Translations under genes and position numbers: made by a program
From: Escarpia spicata
Lineage: Eukaryota > Annelida > Polychaeta > Sabellida > Siboglinidae
Direction: 5' to 3'
Assembly: GCA_963995525.1 (NCBI GenBank)
Contig: OZ023217.1
Coordinates: 6,880,615-6,944,614, forward strand
Length of the DNA stretch: 64,000 nt
Notes under the pieces: generated by a model
Databases searched by the model: none
The model's input: only the letters and a program-made list of their open reading frames with translations
Told to the model about the DNA's origin: nothing
In this document: positions 33,930 through 46,000 of the stretch, one piece after another
Position numbering within the stretch: position 1 is the stretch's first letter
Layout: every line of letters begins with the position of its first letter

Positions 33930-36890
33930 ATGTGTACGGTACGAATATGAGTAATCGTTTCAACAGAAGGCCTCAACATATTGCCGTTTCTACTAAGTAA
34001 ACAAATTATGTTAACATACGTACAATAACAACCGCTGAGTAATTGATGTAGAAAAAGTTCGAAAGGTGAAAGCGACCACAAAGGTAGTTTAAACTCAAGA
34101 CAAAGAATACTTTGTAGGTTGTTGAACTACTTCAGCGGAGCAGTCGGGGCATGACTATACAGGAGACTTGCAGTTATTTATAACTAGGGGTGACCCGGTA
34201 ATTGCCGGGGGTATTGGTGAGATACCCAGGTGTATTAATGCAGTACAATGCAATGCATTGGTGTAAGCACTTTCCCAGGCACTTCTATCTGCTACAACAA
34301 CTGGATATACTTTAGTAGCGACGTACTGCAAATATATTGTGAAAGTCACAGTTTGCGGCATCTCAACATAAAAGACGTGTTTTGTAAACGTTGTTTACAA
34401 AGTCTCCAAATTGTGCCTATCATTTCCAGGAGCGGATCCAAATAGTTACTCTGGGAGGGGGCGGGGGCAAAAATACTCAAAATGCGTTTCCCTTGAGGTT
34501 TGCAAAAAATATCAACATTGAGACTGGCCAACTGCCTTGCGTCGTAATTTAATGTTCGTTCATACATGACACATGTTTTATGTGCTAGAGCCTATAGGCC
34601 CTACCTATCCTCTTTTTAATTTTGTTTATCGTAAGTAACAATCACTTTAAATATTAATTCACTTGGCATTTATTTCTGTTAAAGCTTACACTGGATGATA
34701 TGCAACAACAATACTAAACATTGTTTATTACATACCAGAAATGGTAAATCAATACACAATAGGGGAGGACGATGGAATGTCCCGTTCAACGTGGCCAGTG
34801 TTGCTACCTTCTGCATTATTGTCGACACGAAGATCATTCTCTCCCGGCTGTACCGTGTCTGGTTTAATGCATCGGCGATTGCACCAGAAGACACGACCAA
34901 TTCGGCCAATTCCGACGACCGCGCCGTGGTACCATAAACGGGGGTGAAGTTAGTGACGAAGTATGGTCTTCGTTCCAAGCCCTGACATTTTCCCATTCCA
35001 CCTTTTATATGCACCATCTCTTTTCCACTGTAGATGGCAAGGAGATGGTGCATATAAAAGGTGGCATGGGAAATTGCCAGGGCAAATGCATACGAACGCA
35101 CGTGCGTCAGAACGTGTATGAGAGTGTGTATAAATTATATCTGCGACGAATATACATCATTTTAACTTGCACAGAACAGATTCTCCCAGCCACAAATGTT
35201 GGCAACGAGAACAATATTATAATCCCAATCACTTTATACATTGTGTGGTAACGGCCACGATTTATATATAGCATAGCAACCATCTAGCACCACAATACAG
35301 ATGTCTCGTTCGTGATGAAGTGATATCTGCTTGTCCCTTCTGCATTACTAGTTATGCGTTAGTTTTGCAAATAAAAACGGATTTAGTGTTGTAAATTACT
35401 TTAACTTGGTAATAATGTATTATGTTTGTCGACGGATGCCTAAGATGCACGCACCGTTCTTGTTGTCAAAACGATAAATGCATGGTTCTTTGTGAAGTTA
35501 TAATGTTGTTGTCTGGCATCGAATTCTGTCAGCGTAGGTTCTTCTTTTTGCGTCCTCCCTTGATCCTTTGCGGGGTGAGGCCACGTCATCAGATCCGTCC
35601 CGCCTTATCTTTGATAATTCTCTTCTTATCACGATCTTCCACAATTTACCTTCACTCTTGATTGTACACTCAAGTCCTTTTGTGATTCTATTCACAGTGT
35701 CTCTCCACAATACATTTGGTCATCTTCGTCTTCATCACCATCTTATTGTTCTACTACCACTGTCTTTTGTTTATCATGCACTCTTTTTTCAATTTTGTGT
35801 CATTCATAATCTCTGTGTGATTTGGGGACCGTTTTACTAACATTCATAACATACGAGCTCATAAGCCCAATATTGCTATTAACAGTGATCTTGTTTACTG
35901 CAAAATGTCAACACCAGACCCCGCCTACAGAAAATAGTGTCCTCAGTGATGCGGCGATTTGCTTTTTGAAAAAAGCTCCTAAAATTAACAGCGGATCTAC
36001 GTTTTATGACTGTTATACCTTGTGAGCTCATCGTCTCAGTGAAACCGTCCCTTGTCAATCGCATCATCTCACCACTACGTATCAATGTCAGGTGTTTCTT
36101 TTTATTAATCTCTCTTTCGTCAATGTTCATCTTCCTTCCAGTCAAATTTCTCGCGTCGCATTCAACGTGGTTTCTATTTTATGCAATGTGTTATGTTAGC
36201 TTATTTATTTCAGTCGTGTGCAAATAAAACTATAAATAAAACTGAGCAAAAATACAAGACTTCTTGATCAGAAAAGAACATGTTTTTCTATGGTAATATT
36301 TTTTTTTTTTTTTCATGTGATGGTCTCTGCGATGATTGAGTCAGTCTAGGGAACACAATCGTGTGGCATGAATGATAAATGCCAGGCGCGCTCGTTGGCA
36401 TAATTGACGACATACGCCTATCATTTCTAACAGTGACGCACTTGCATTACGCTACATTTATAAGACCCTAGACCAATCTGTGCGAAGTGTCAACACTTTA
36501 ATTCTTCGAACCTCTTTGATACAAATGTCACCTGGCACATGTTTTCGAAAGGCGAACAATTGTGCATGTACCCGGTAAGAAATCAGTTCAGATGTTGTCA
36601 TTGTGTATAATATATTACTAATTGCTATACGAAAATTGCCTCAGCTGCGAGACGAGTCACACCCGTAATTCAAGCGTCACAGAGAGATGACGTTTTATCA
36701 ATAATCTGGATCAATATGCATTCATCATTATCAAAACACGTTTGTATGTTGTTAATCGTTCGTCAATGTAAAAACATATACTTCAAAGATAAACCATAAT
36801 CGACTATTGTACTTTTGATAATATAATTCGTGAACGCGTTTGTGATTGCGTGTTTATGGAAATGCTTAATATGCACTGTGAATATCGCTG
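33930..36890. other. Intergenic sequence with one long imperfect hairpin
   Basis: No gene recognised. 34750-34980 is more GC-rich and open in more than one frame, but I do not recognise a protein. A near-perfect inverted repeat lies at 34980-35082. Confidence 0.4.
34980..35082. repeat. Hairpin: 41-bp inverted repeat with 21-base loop
   Basis: Left arm 34980-35020 and right arm 35042-35082 pair with three mismatches. The inner arms are CCTTTTATATGCACCATCTC and its complement. Confidence 0.9.
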
Positions 36891-36932
36891 TAATACCAAG
36901 AAAGGAATGGAAATATCTCCTCTCGTAGTACA

Positions 36933-36984
36933 CGCACGCACGCACGCAAGCACACACGCACACACGCGCGCGCGCACGCACACG
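36933..36984. repeat. (CACG)n/(CACA)n microsatellite
   Basis: Tetranucleotide run of CGCA and CACA units. Confidence 0.8.
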
Positions 36985-38103
36985 TTGAAGTAGGGATGAA
37001 TGGTTTGGGGCAAAACGTAAGACGCGTTTAATAAAAACAATTTCGAATATCAAATCATGTAATAATTCCATTCAAATTGTATGTATATAGATACTGCATA
37101 TCTGATATGATGCCAATATTCAGTTGAAGTATTGGCGCTGTCTATACCATGACAATTCAATAAAAATGTCACTGTTTCTTGCGAGCATGTACCCTGGGCT
37201 CCGCGCTCATCTGGAACGAAAAGATCATGACTGCGTTGACGTATGGCGCGTGGCTTAGAAGGCTTGGTTCCTGTTTGACACGTTAGTAGGTCAATTCGTT
37301 TCGACCAATACTGAGTTAGCAACGCAGCAATTAATCATGTAACGTCACAACTTCACACCCAGCGTTCATCGACGCTTGTCACTCGTTAGGTGGTTGAGAT
37401 AGCAGCTGATATCCCGAACAGAACGCGCATTTTTTGTCGTATACCGGTTACACTTTGTCATAGTTATAGCTCATATATCCACCAAGTATTGGTGTAATTT
37501 ATTTACCTACGTCTGCTAGGCGAACTTTGATTTATCGGTTCGTTTATGAAATACTCTTTATAAAGTCTCGATAGTATTCGCTGCTGACTGTTGCATCGGC
37601 AAACTTGAAGACCGTCTTCTCTGGGGCACCATCGACTACAGACCATGTCTGTTGTTGCACCAATATGTCTGTTCCTTGTGTGTATGCTGAACTACCAATA
37701 CGTTTGTGGGTAAGTGAAGATAGAGCCAGTGCTTGGAGATCCAAGTGTGCCGTGGGTTTTGGTACTGTTTTCTCAATATAACTGTTTGCAGAGTTTATGT
37801 TGCGGCAAACACCATCAATAAGTTTTAAACCATGAAGCTGATGTTAAACGTTCACTTGTCTGTGATGCCTTCCTTTCAAAATAACAGAGATTGACTTAAT
37901 AATAATGCCATATGTGGTGTAATATCACCTTACAACAATAATATTATTGAACCTTTGAGCTTTCCATTTCAACACGACGTTTCCACGGCCATTTCTGCGC
38001 TTTGTGATCTAACGAAATGCGATCCATTACATGTAACCATGTAAATATATAAGGTATTAATAAAATTATGTAATTGTAATCGAGCCATAGTATATATATA
38101 TGA
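36985..38103. other. Intergenic; unidentified minus-strand reading frame and a possible signal-peptide exon overlap here
   Basis: On the minus strand an open frame of about 98 codons (about 37838-37544) has protein-like composition, including SLTHKRIGSSAYTQGTDILV and VDGAPEKTVFKFADATVSSE, but I do not recognise it. On the plus strand 37664-37712 encodes MSVVAPICLFLVCMLNYQYV followed by gtaagt. That would suit a signal peptide, but it ends in phase 2, not the phase 1 the protease CUB exon needs. At most one is likely real. Confidence 0.25.
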
Positions 38104-38292
<189 letters not shown>

Positions 38293-38756
38293 ACGAGAGG
38301 AGATATTTCAATTCCCTTGGCATTTCAAGTACGTTAACTGGGCAAGAAATCTTAACTCATCGTGATACACATTCCGTTGCTATTTCAAATCTAACAAAAG
38401 AAACTTGTATTTCTGCCTGGACAAGATACGATAACTTAACTCATTATACACAATAAATAATGTTTAGGTTGTAATTTCAGCGGAGAGCAGTAAAGTAGTT
38501 AAACTAAAACGCGTATGTACGTATGCATATATTCGAGATTCCCTTTGTGTTATGGGTTCTGACCGGTTTAGGATTCGTACATGACGTCAGACAATTGTTT
38601 ACAACTTTATGCATGTTTTCTGCCACTGACCCGAGCTACGTAAACCGTCCACCTATCAGTTTGGTACGTTTTACATAAATTGCAATAATCGTTGAAAACA
38701 CCTCAGCGTTTAAAATTACTGTATATGTATGACTATTTGGGGAATTCGTCTTCTGT

Positions 38757-39022
<266 letters not shown>

Positions 39023-39732
39023 AACGCCATCCCAACAATAGGCGTATTTGCTACTTACATTAAGTGTGCAAGATCTAATTCAGAAACGAAACTAATCAAG
39101 ACACGTTTGTTCATTTTTCTAGTGCAAGGAGTAATTTGCGAAACAGACTTGTAGCTGCCGGAATCCAAGGGACATTGGTAAGAATCTGTTAGTTGTAGGA
39201 TTTCATATTGCACTTCCCGTGAGCGATGGCAAACATAAGAAGTATACGAACTGATTAATTATACAATGGTATGGTTATAACTGAATCATTTTTAGAAAAC
39301 ATAATATTGTGTTAATCGATATATAATATTACACTTCCAGTGTTCGCAGGGTAAACATAAATAGTATGACAATGAGTTAATACTAGATTCTTTTGTTTTA
39401 GGTTATTGGAATGTTATGTAATAGTGTAACATTTCTTGCGTTGCGCAACAAGCGATTGTTAAACCATGTTCTACCTCAGCAAAGTAATCACACACCATGG
39501 ACACGCGCAGCTCTCACTCACTCACTCACTCACTCACGCATGCAGGCAAGCACGCATGCACGCACGCACGCACGCACCCACACACATACCTTTGTGTTGC
39601 CGATAGTTGTAATTTGCTGATACTTGTTATATATACATTCTTTGTAGGCACGAAGATATACCTATTCTCTGGAAAGAGCAGCAAAGCGAGGTACTGGTAT
39701 TTTTTCGTAGTGTGTGTGTGTGCGTGGGCGTG

Positions 39733-39768
<36 letters not shown>

Positions 39769-40540
39769 TGTGTGTGTGTGTGTCAAAAGTCACAAAACAT
39801 CAAAGTGCGCCAAAAAATGCCACCCTCCCCTCAGTTTTGAGGAATAATCCTATAACTAGCCTCTCCTAAAATAATTTCCACCCGAAAATATACAACCATT
39901 CCCTTGATATTGGGAGATAATCCTATTTCCAGCCCTTCACAAAATACTGGGGACTCAGACCCCCGAACCTCCGCTTGTATTGTCTACATTATACAACCTG
40001 TGAGCATACACCTGAATACCAGGTGTTCGTTTAAAAGGACACCGTTAATATAAACAGGTTTGTTTGTTCACAACATAACAGCGAAGCGACAGCATACTTT
40101 GGCAGATGAATAACGCGCAAACATGTGTCAACTGTTATGACTGTGCAACGTTTGACACGTTGCTGAACAGTGTTCATTGTGTTGCGAGCAGACTTGCCAT
40201 TATAGCAACACACCACTCCTGTCATTTGTATAACAAGTCAATACAGTGATACTTAACACATTGCACAAAAAGCGTTAGGACTACGGATTGTCATGGTATG
40301 GTGTTGCGGCCTACACTTGTCTCAATCACTAGGCGCAGCGGTTCTTCACCTCTTACGGTTGCGATCCAAATTCCGGTCACGCACCTTGCTTAGCGACTTT
40401 TGCCTGAAATATTTAACTTGTTATAAATAATAACATAACAAATTATATAATAAAATAGGCATAGCACAAAGTAAAATAAATTAGAATAGTTTTTGAACTG
40501 CCTTGCTGAACGTAGTTCATACTGGTGATGCTAAAGCGGT
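39023..40540. other. Intergenic sequence with short microsatellites
   Basis: (CTCA)n and (CACG)n occur at 39511-39575 and (GTGC)n at 39712-39783. No gene recognised. Confidence 0.5.
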
Positions 40541-41510
40541 CCGCACACCAAGGAGACTCGCTCGATACGCGGTCGAGGCTCAGATTCTGTGCGTCTTTAC
40601 CGCGTCTCGAGCATCTCGCCTCGACGCGGCTCCTGCGAGTCTCCAGCCAGTCCCAAGGTGATGTACCCGCACAACAAGGACACGAGAATGCGTCTCGAGG
40701 CAAGATGGGTCGATGTGCGCGCTCATGCAAAACTAAAATGGGAATGCAAAACAAAAATGGCAGGGGGTCCCTTACTCATTTTGGAAGAACACTGTGAAAT
40801 AACAATGTCCCAGAAACGATGCCATGCTGCCTGGGATTGCGCGAACATATGCAGTAGGCGACTTGTAAGTAATATAGTAGCCAAGTAATATACATTTCAT
40901 TTGTAAATTCACCGTTTGCTGAACAAAATAGAAAACACTTCCCATTCATAATTTTTATAACAAATTCTAGAAAATATGTAATTTTAGAATACCTGTGTGT
41001 TTAGCCAAGTGATGCGTATTTAAACTATAAACGCAAATTTTTGTTTGCCAAAAAAGAAACACCGTGGGGGTTAGGGTGGAAGGTGTGCCTCCTTTTTAAT
41101 ATATGTTGTTTGGAATAAAACCCTTGAAAATTTGCATTTTGTAACACTTACATTATGATTTTCAACAAGTTATTATATTTTAATTGTAAATGAAGATTTT
41201 TGCTCAAAAGGGGGTCCGGACTCCTTGGACCCCCTTCTCGATCCGCAAATGAGTAAGGCCTACGACTCACAGATGACTCCAAGCAAGTGGAACTGCTCCG
41301 TCTCGTCTCGGCCGCGTCTCGACGTTAACCCCCGCACATCAAGTCTTGATACAAGACGCGGTGGACGAGGTCAGGGCGAGGTCAAGACGCGTCGAGACGC
41401 TATAAAGATATCAAATATGTTAGTTCCTCGAGACCCGCTCAAGACTCGCTTGAGACGCTCGAGACGGTTGCGTATCGTCCGTGTCTCGAGCGAATCTCCT
41501 TGGTGTGCGG
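40541..41510. mobile_element. 970-bp inverted-repeat element, probably a non-autonomous DNA transposon
   Basis: The left end CCGCACACCAAGGAGACTCG and the right end CGAATCTCCTTGGTGTGCGG are inverse copies with one mismatch. Both ends run on into CTCGAG/GTCTCGAG-rich subterminal DNA. No transposase frame is present. CTA occurs just outside both ends, but the asymmetric flanks leave the target duplication and superfamily unresolved. Confidence 0.6.
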
Positions 41511-42875
41511 GCTATTTAAGGAAGCAGAAAATCCGTCATATAATATAAACCAACGGGACATGCTGATTAAAGCGATATTTGTTTGTGGAAGTATACTTTG
41601 AAGTTTTCGTATAAAGTAAATAGAAAACCGTTTTCGTTCAGTACGCACCAATGTCGCGTGAATTTGATGTTATGACATATTAAACCACTCGGCATTTCAC
41701 ATTCATGCAACATGGGCATGATGTATCCTTTTTGCGTGCGTTTGGTACGGGCAAACGGTACAAACAGAAACGTTCTGACAGTCACTGGAGTCTCTTGGCG
41801 GTAGATTTTGGCTCGAAATCAGTAGATTAGTAGATCCTATAAAATGTGAGAAAAAAAACTGTAGTCCTGCCGCCAAACCGGTAGCAGTGTTTGTGTTACA
41901 TGTATAATAGAGTAAAAGCGAATCGCTTTATGCAGGCTTCACAGCATGGTATAATGATACAGGAGCAAGTTTCGACTTGGTCGTTATCAACACAATACAC
42001 ATGTGTCCGTTTTGTGTATCTCTAAAAGTCTCGGGTCCAGCACAGGTGAACTTTCTAAAATAAAACGTCAATTCAGGGGTGGCTATAACTGTCAACCGTC
42101 TTCCTGGCATTCAATAATATTAGTCTTACGCGTTCTATTGTTGGAGGAGGAATCCAACATTGTGACTGTGGCGTTGTGTTATCTAAAGACAGGTTGTTTG
42201 TTCTTATCCCAGGAATGGTTATTGTGGAAGTTCACTGAATTATTTCTATTGTTACCCGTTTGTGGTTTTGATCGCGAAAATCAGGTCTGTCGCGTTCAAG
42301 TCGCGGTTATACCGTCGCCTGTCTTTTTAACTGTTGCTTTTACCAATTGAACGGTTCGTATATTTTTGTGGATAACATTTTTAAATTGCGAACACTGTTA
42401 AGGGCTTATGAAACACAAATTGACGGATGAATCTTTAACATATTTATTCTAGTCTTAAAAGGAGGCAGTTTCTTCCTTTATTCTGAATTAGCCAGCGTAT
42501 AAGTTTTTAATAGGAAGTTTGCCGTGTTGAACGTGGAAAAATGGGACATCGTTGAACATCAAAGGATATTGCATTTAATTCAGCCCGGCTCGGCATAGTT
42601 ACCAATAAAGCTTTTTTGAAACTGAGGATATTTTGTTTACCATTTAAACGTGCTCCTGGAGCGTATCTTCCAAATTGCAAATGTTGTTCGAGCTTACTAA
42701 ACAAGATTTGGCGGACAGAATACCTTCAATATTGTTATTAGTCTTAAGAACATTATATTAATTAATTAATAAAAAAATGGAACAGACTGCCTCCTTTGAG
42801 AACATTGTATTTTAAAGTGATGAGTAGACAGCCTTGCCTCAACGATGTGAAAACAGTCAGCAATTGTCCTTTCAG
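41511..42875. other. Sequence upstream of the protease gene 2 CUB exon
   Basis: The signal-peptide exon of gene 2 was sought here and not found. No mobile element recognised. Confidence 0.4.
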
Positions 42876-43000
42876 CATGCAAGTCCCGCGTCTTCCTTTC
42901 TGCCGCTTCTGGGAAGATCATTTCCCCTGGGTACACGAGAGGTGCCGACTATCCCAGCAACGTCAATTGTGCGTGGATAATAAGGGTTCCCCCCAACAAG
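42876..43000 (+). CDS. Protease gene 2, CUB exon A
   Basis: It starts after tcctttcag and ends before gtgagg. It reads [20 protein letters not shown] through [12 protein letters not shown]. Length (125 nt), acceptor phase 1 and donor phase 0 equal those of 861-985. Too short to stand out as an open frame; found by homology to gene 1. Confidence 0.85.
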
Positions 43001-46000
43001 GTGAGGTGGTAAATCTCGAGAACATTAGATGTGACTCAGCACTACAAAATTACACTTCATCATTTGTTTTGAGTTGCAGGCCGAGAATGATGCGGAGGGG
43101 CTTTATCAGATATTATATGAACTACCTGTTCTGTAGATATGTTTTACAGTGTTATTGAGAGCTATTTATAAATACTTAAATTATATTCCTGAAACAGAGT
43201 ACCTTCAGGTGAACACGGGAATGTTTAAACCTTTTAGAGCATGATTTCTCCGAACTGCTTTTTTGTAATTAGGACCTACCAAATTAAACACAATAAAATT
43301 GTACACATGTTTACATTGTCAGATTTGGGGCAGGACAGGTGGTGCAGTTGTCCAGGGGCCCCCACAATACAATTGTTATGGGGGCCTCCACAACACGCTT
43401 TTTGGGTAATTTCTTTGGGAGTCGAGACGTTTAATTAAAACTTTAATGCTTCAATGTGATGCCAATTGGTGTTCTGAATGAGCAAAAGTAGTCATTTTCT
43501 GTGAAGTCCCTATTGTAGAAGGTAGGAACTGGTATGATACGATACTCGGTCAGTCACTGCCCAGGGGCCTGCACAGTCCTATATTCGGTGCTGCCGTCAG
43601 ACGAACACGTGAATTATCAAGCTTTTTGACCACGATTTATCAGATCTAGTACCAAGTTAAAAACGACATAACTGTACACACGTTTACGTTGGCACCATGT
43701 CGTTATAATTTGAAAAAACACTTCTCCTCTTTAAGTATGGCGCGCGATGGCTCAATGGCTTGAGCATCTGACTCTCAATAGTTGCTCCATGTTACTCAGC
43801 TGTACGTTTGAGTACGTGGCTAGTGGTGGATACATGTGTAAGAATAGTATTTGGGCATTAATTGCAACATGGCTGAATGCTTCCATTAGAAGCCAAGATG
43901 GTGTTCGATTGCACAAGTCTGCCAGTGAGTAAAGTGTAGAGCGCACCCTTCTGTCCAAATGACTGGATACTGCACTATATAAGAACTTACCTTTTACTTT
44001 ACTTTAACATTGTACCAGTAACTAGAATACTATAGATGATACCCTCGAGGAAACAACGCGTCATTAATCAACCTGACATAGCTGGCATCCGTGATTGTTA
44101 GACCGTGTCTCATTACGACCGTTGGGTTTACTGTTATTACTTGACAACAGACGCTTTTTATGAGTTGCCGTCCTTTAGGGTCCTTTGCATTTATGCTTTG
44201 GCCGACCTGTTAAATTGGTCAAAGATATATAGTGTGACCTTAGTGTGATCCTCAATACAGCGTTCGGTGCTTCTACATAAATCAGTACATGCCAGAAAAG
44301 AATGCAAACTTATGTTCTTCCATTGTACAGCAGGCGTGGCTGCTTCAATGCGGGCATCATTGCTAAGACCGATGCGTGGCATTAGTAATACACATTATCG
44401 GCTAACATAAACTATATATCAAACATCATATTTACGTTAGGTTATTCACACGAAGGTACCGAATATATGTCACTGTCTCATTCACGTGCGAGTAGTGCAA
44501 CCGGATGATTATTCAATCACTTTGATCAGATATGTCGTCGGATGACAAATGGCGCCCCGATGACTTCCGGGTGGTGCATTGCTCAGTCGAATTGTATCCA
44601 CAGTGTCGAAAGATAACGCAAACCTGCGACGTGTACGGACCGCGAAACAGTCTCCAAACCTTGAAATCAATAAATAAATTGTGCATTATCTGTTCGTGGT
44701 TCGTGACAGTTGGGTGGCTTTGCGGGAAATGTGTACATGCAGATCTCGCTGTACATATCATTTCGATTATTTGTGCTATATAACGCTCGTTGCAAATCAG
44801 TCATTAGCAGCTGGAAGTCATTGGTTGGAATTAAGTCATGTGCTATGACTATTAATGTATTGGATTATTTGCCTGCCTCTTATCTGACAGTTCTTCAATA
44901 TAGACATTGCAATCGTCTTCTTATCGTGTTCTGTAGTGGACTTTGTTTATCTGCTCTTTGAAGAGAACCTGTGCATTTGTAATTTCTTGTATCCAAGAAA
45001 TGTTCTGTATTCTCCTCAATCATAATCCTACAGTTTCTGTATATTCTACTACCTCGCTACCGACTATATAATATATGTAATATTGGTTGAACCATATTTC
45101 CTTTAATGTATATTTGAGTATTTTTAACAATGCGCCGCTGGTTTCTTTGTTCGTACTTTTGTCCACGTATCTACTATTCACGTGTCTACTTCGTACATCT
45201 GTATAGCGTCGACATTTACCAGTTTATCTAATAGTAATCAACCCGTTCTTAACCCCTGGGTCGCAAACCAAAATTGGATCAGCAAGCCATATTACGTGGG
45301 TCGTCAAGAGCCTCAGCGACTCCGAACTTTTCTCTATTGTCCTGCTTGCCCGTGCCTGATGCATGTGAGATGAATTATAGATGCTGTTTAATAAATGTTG
45401 TATGAATTTAAAACGCCGTGGGATATAAGATCACAAGGCATGTCAAATTCACGCGACATCTGGCACAAGGTGTTCGACAAACGGCATGTTGATTTAGAGT
45501 ATTACTTGTTGAAATTAGATATGGTAGATAGAAAACATTTATGCAAATTTAGATGTGGGAAGCATAATTTACTACTTGCTAAAATTGTTAGTTATCATGT
45601 CATACTCCCAAGGCTTATACTCTATGTAACAGGTATGAACAGGAGACGAACTTCATTATATTCTGGTACGTCCTGAATTAGCAACTATTCGGCAACAATA
45701 TTTACATCGATATTTCAGAGCAAGACCGAATGTGCTTAAATTGTGCCAATTATTTAATGTTAAACATGTTAAACAACTGTCGTAATTAGCTAAATTTGTT
45801 AAGTATACCTGGTATACAATGACGTTCTTTCCTTTTTCGTAAATGTTATTGTTATATATTATATATGTACATTTAAAATTTAAATTTATACGAATGTTTC
45901 TTTTACTCCGAAACCAATCGGATGAAACAATAAAACCATGTGTCATTGACGCCACCGAAAGTGCGTCATATGCGCACCAGGCAAAAAACGATGCCGTTTT

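Noticed and set aside
42003..42350. 115-codon plus-strand frame as the missing 5' exon of protease gene 2
   Set aside because: No signal peptide, and no phase-1 donor that would join 42876.
44532..44783. 83-codon frame [17 protein letters not shown]...
   Set aside because: No recognised family, no splice partner and it lies inside a protease intron; probably chance.
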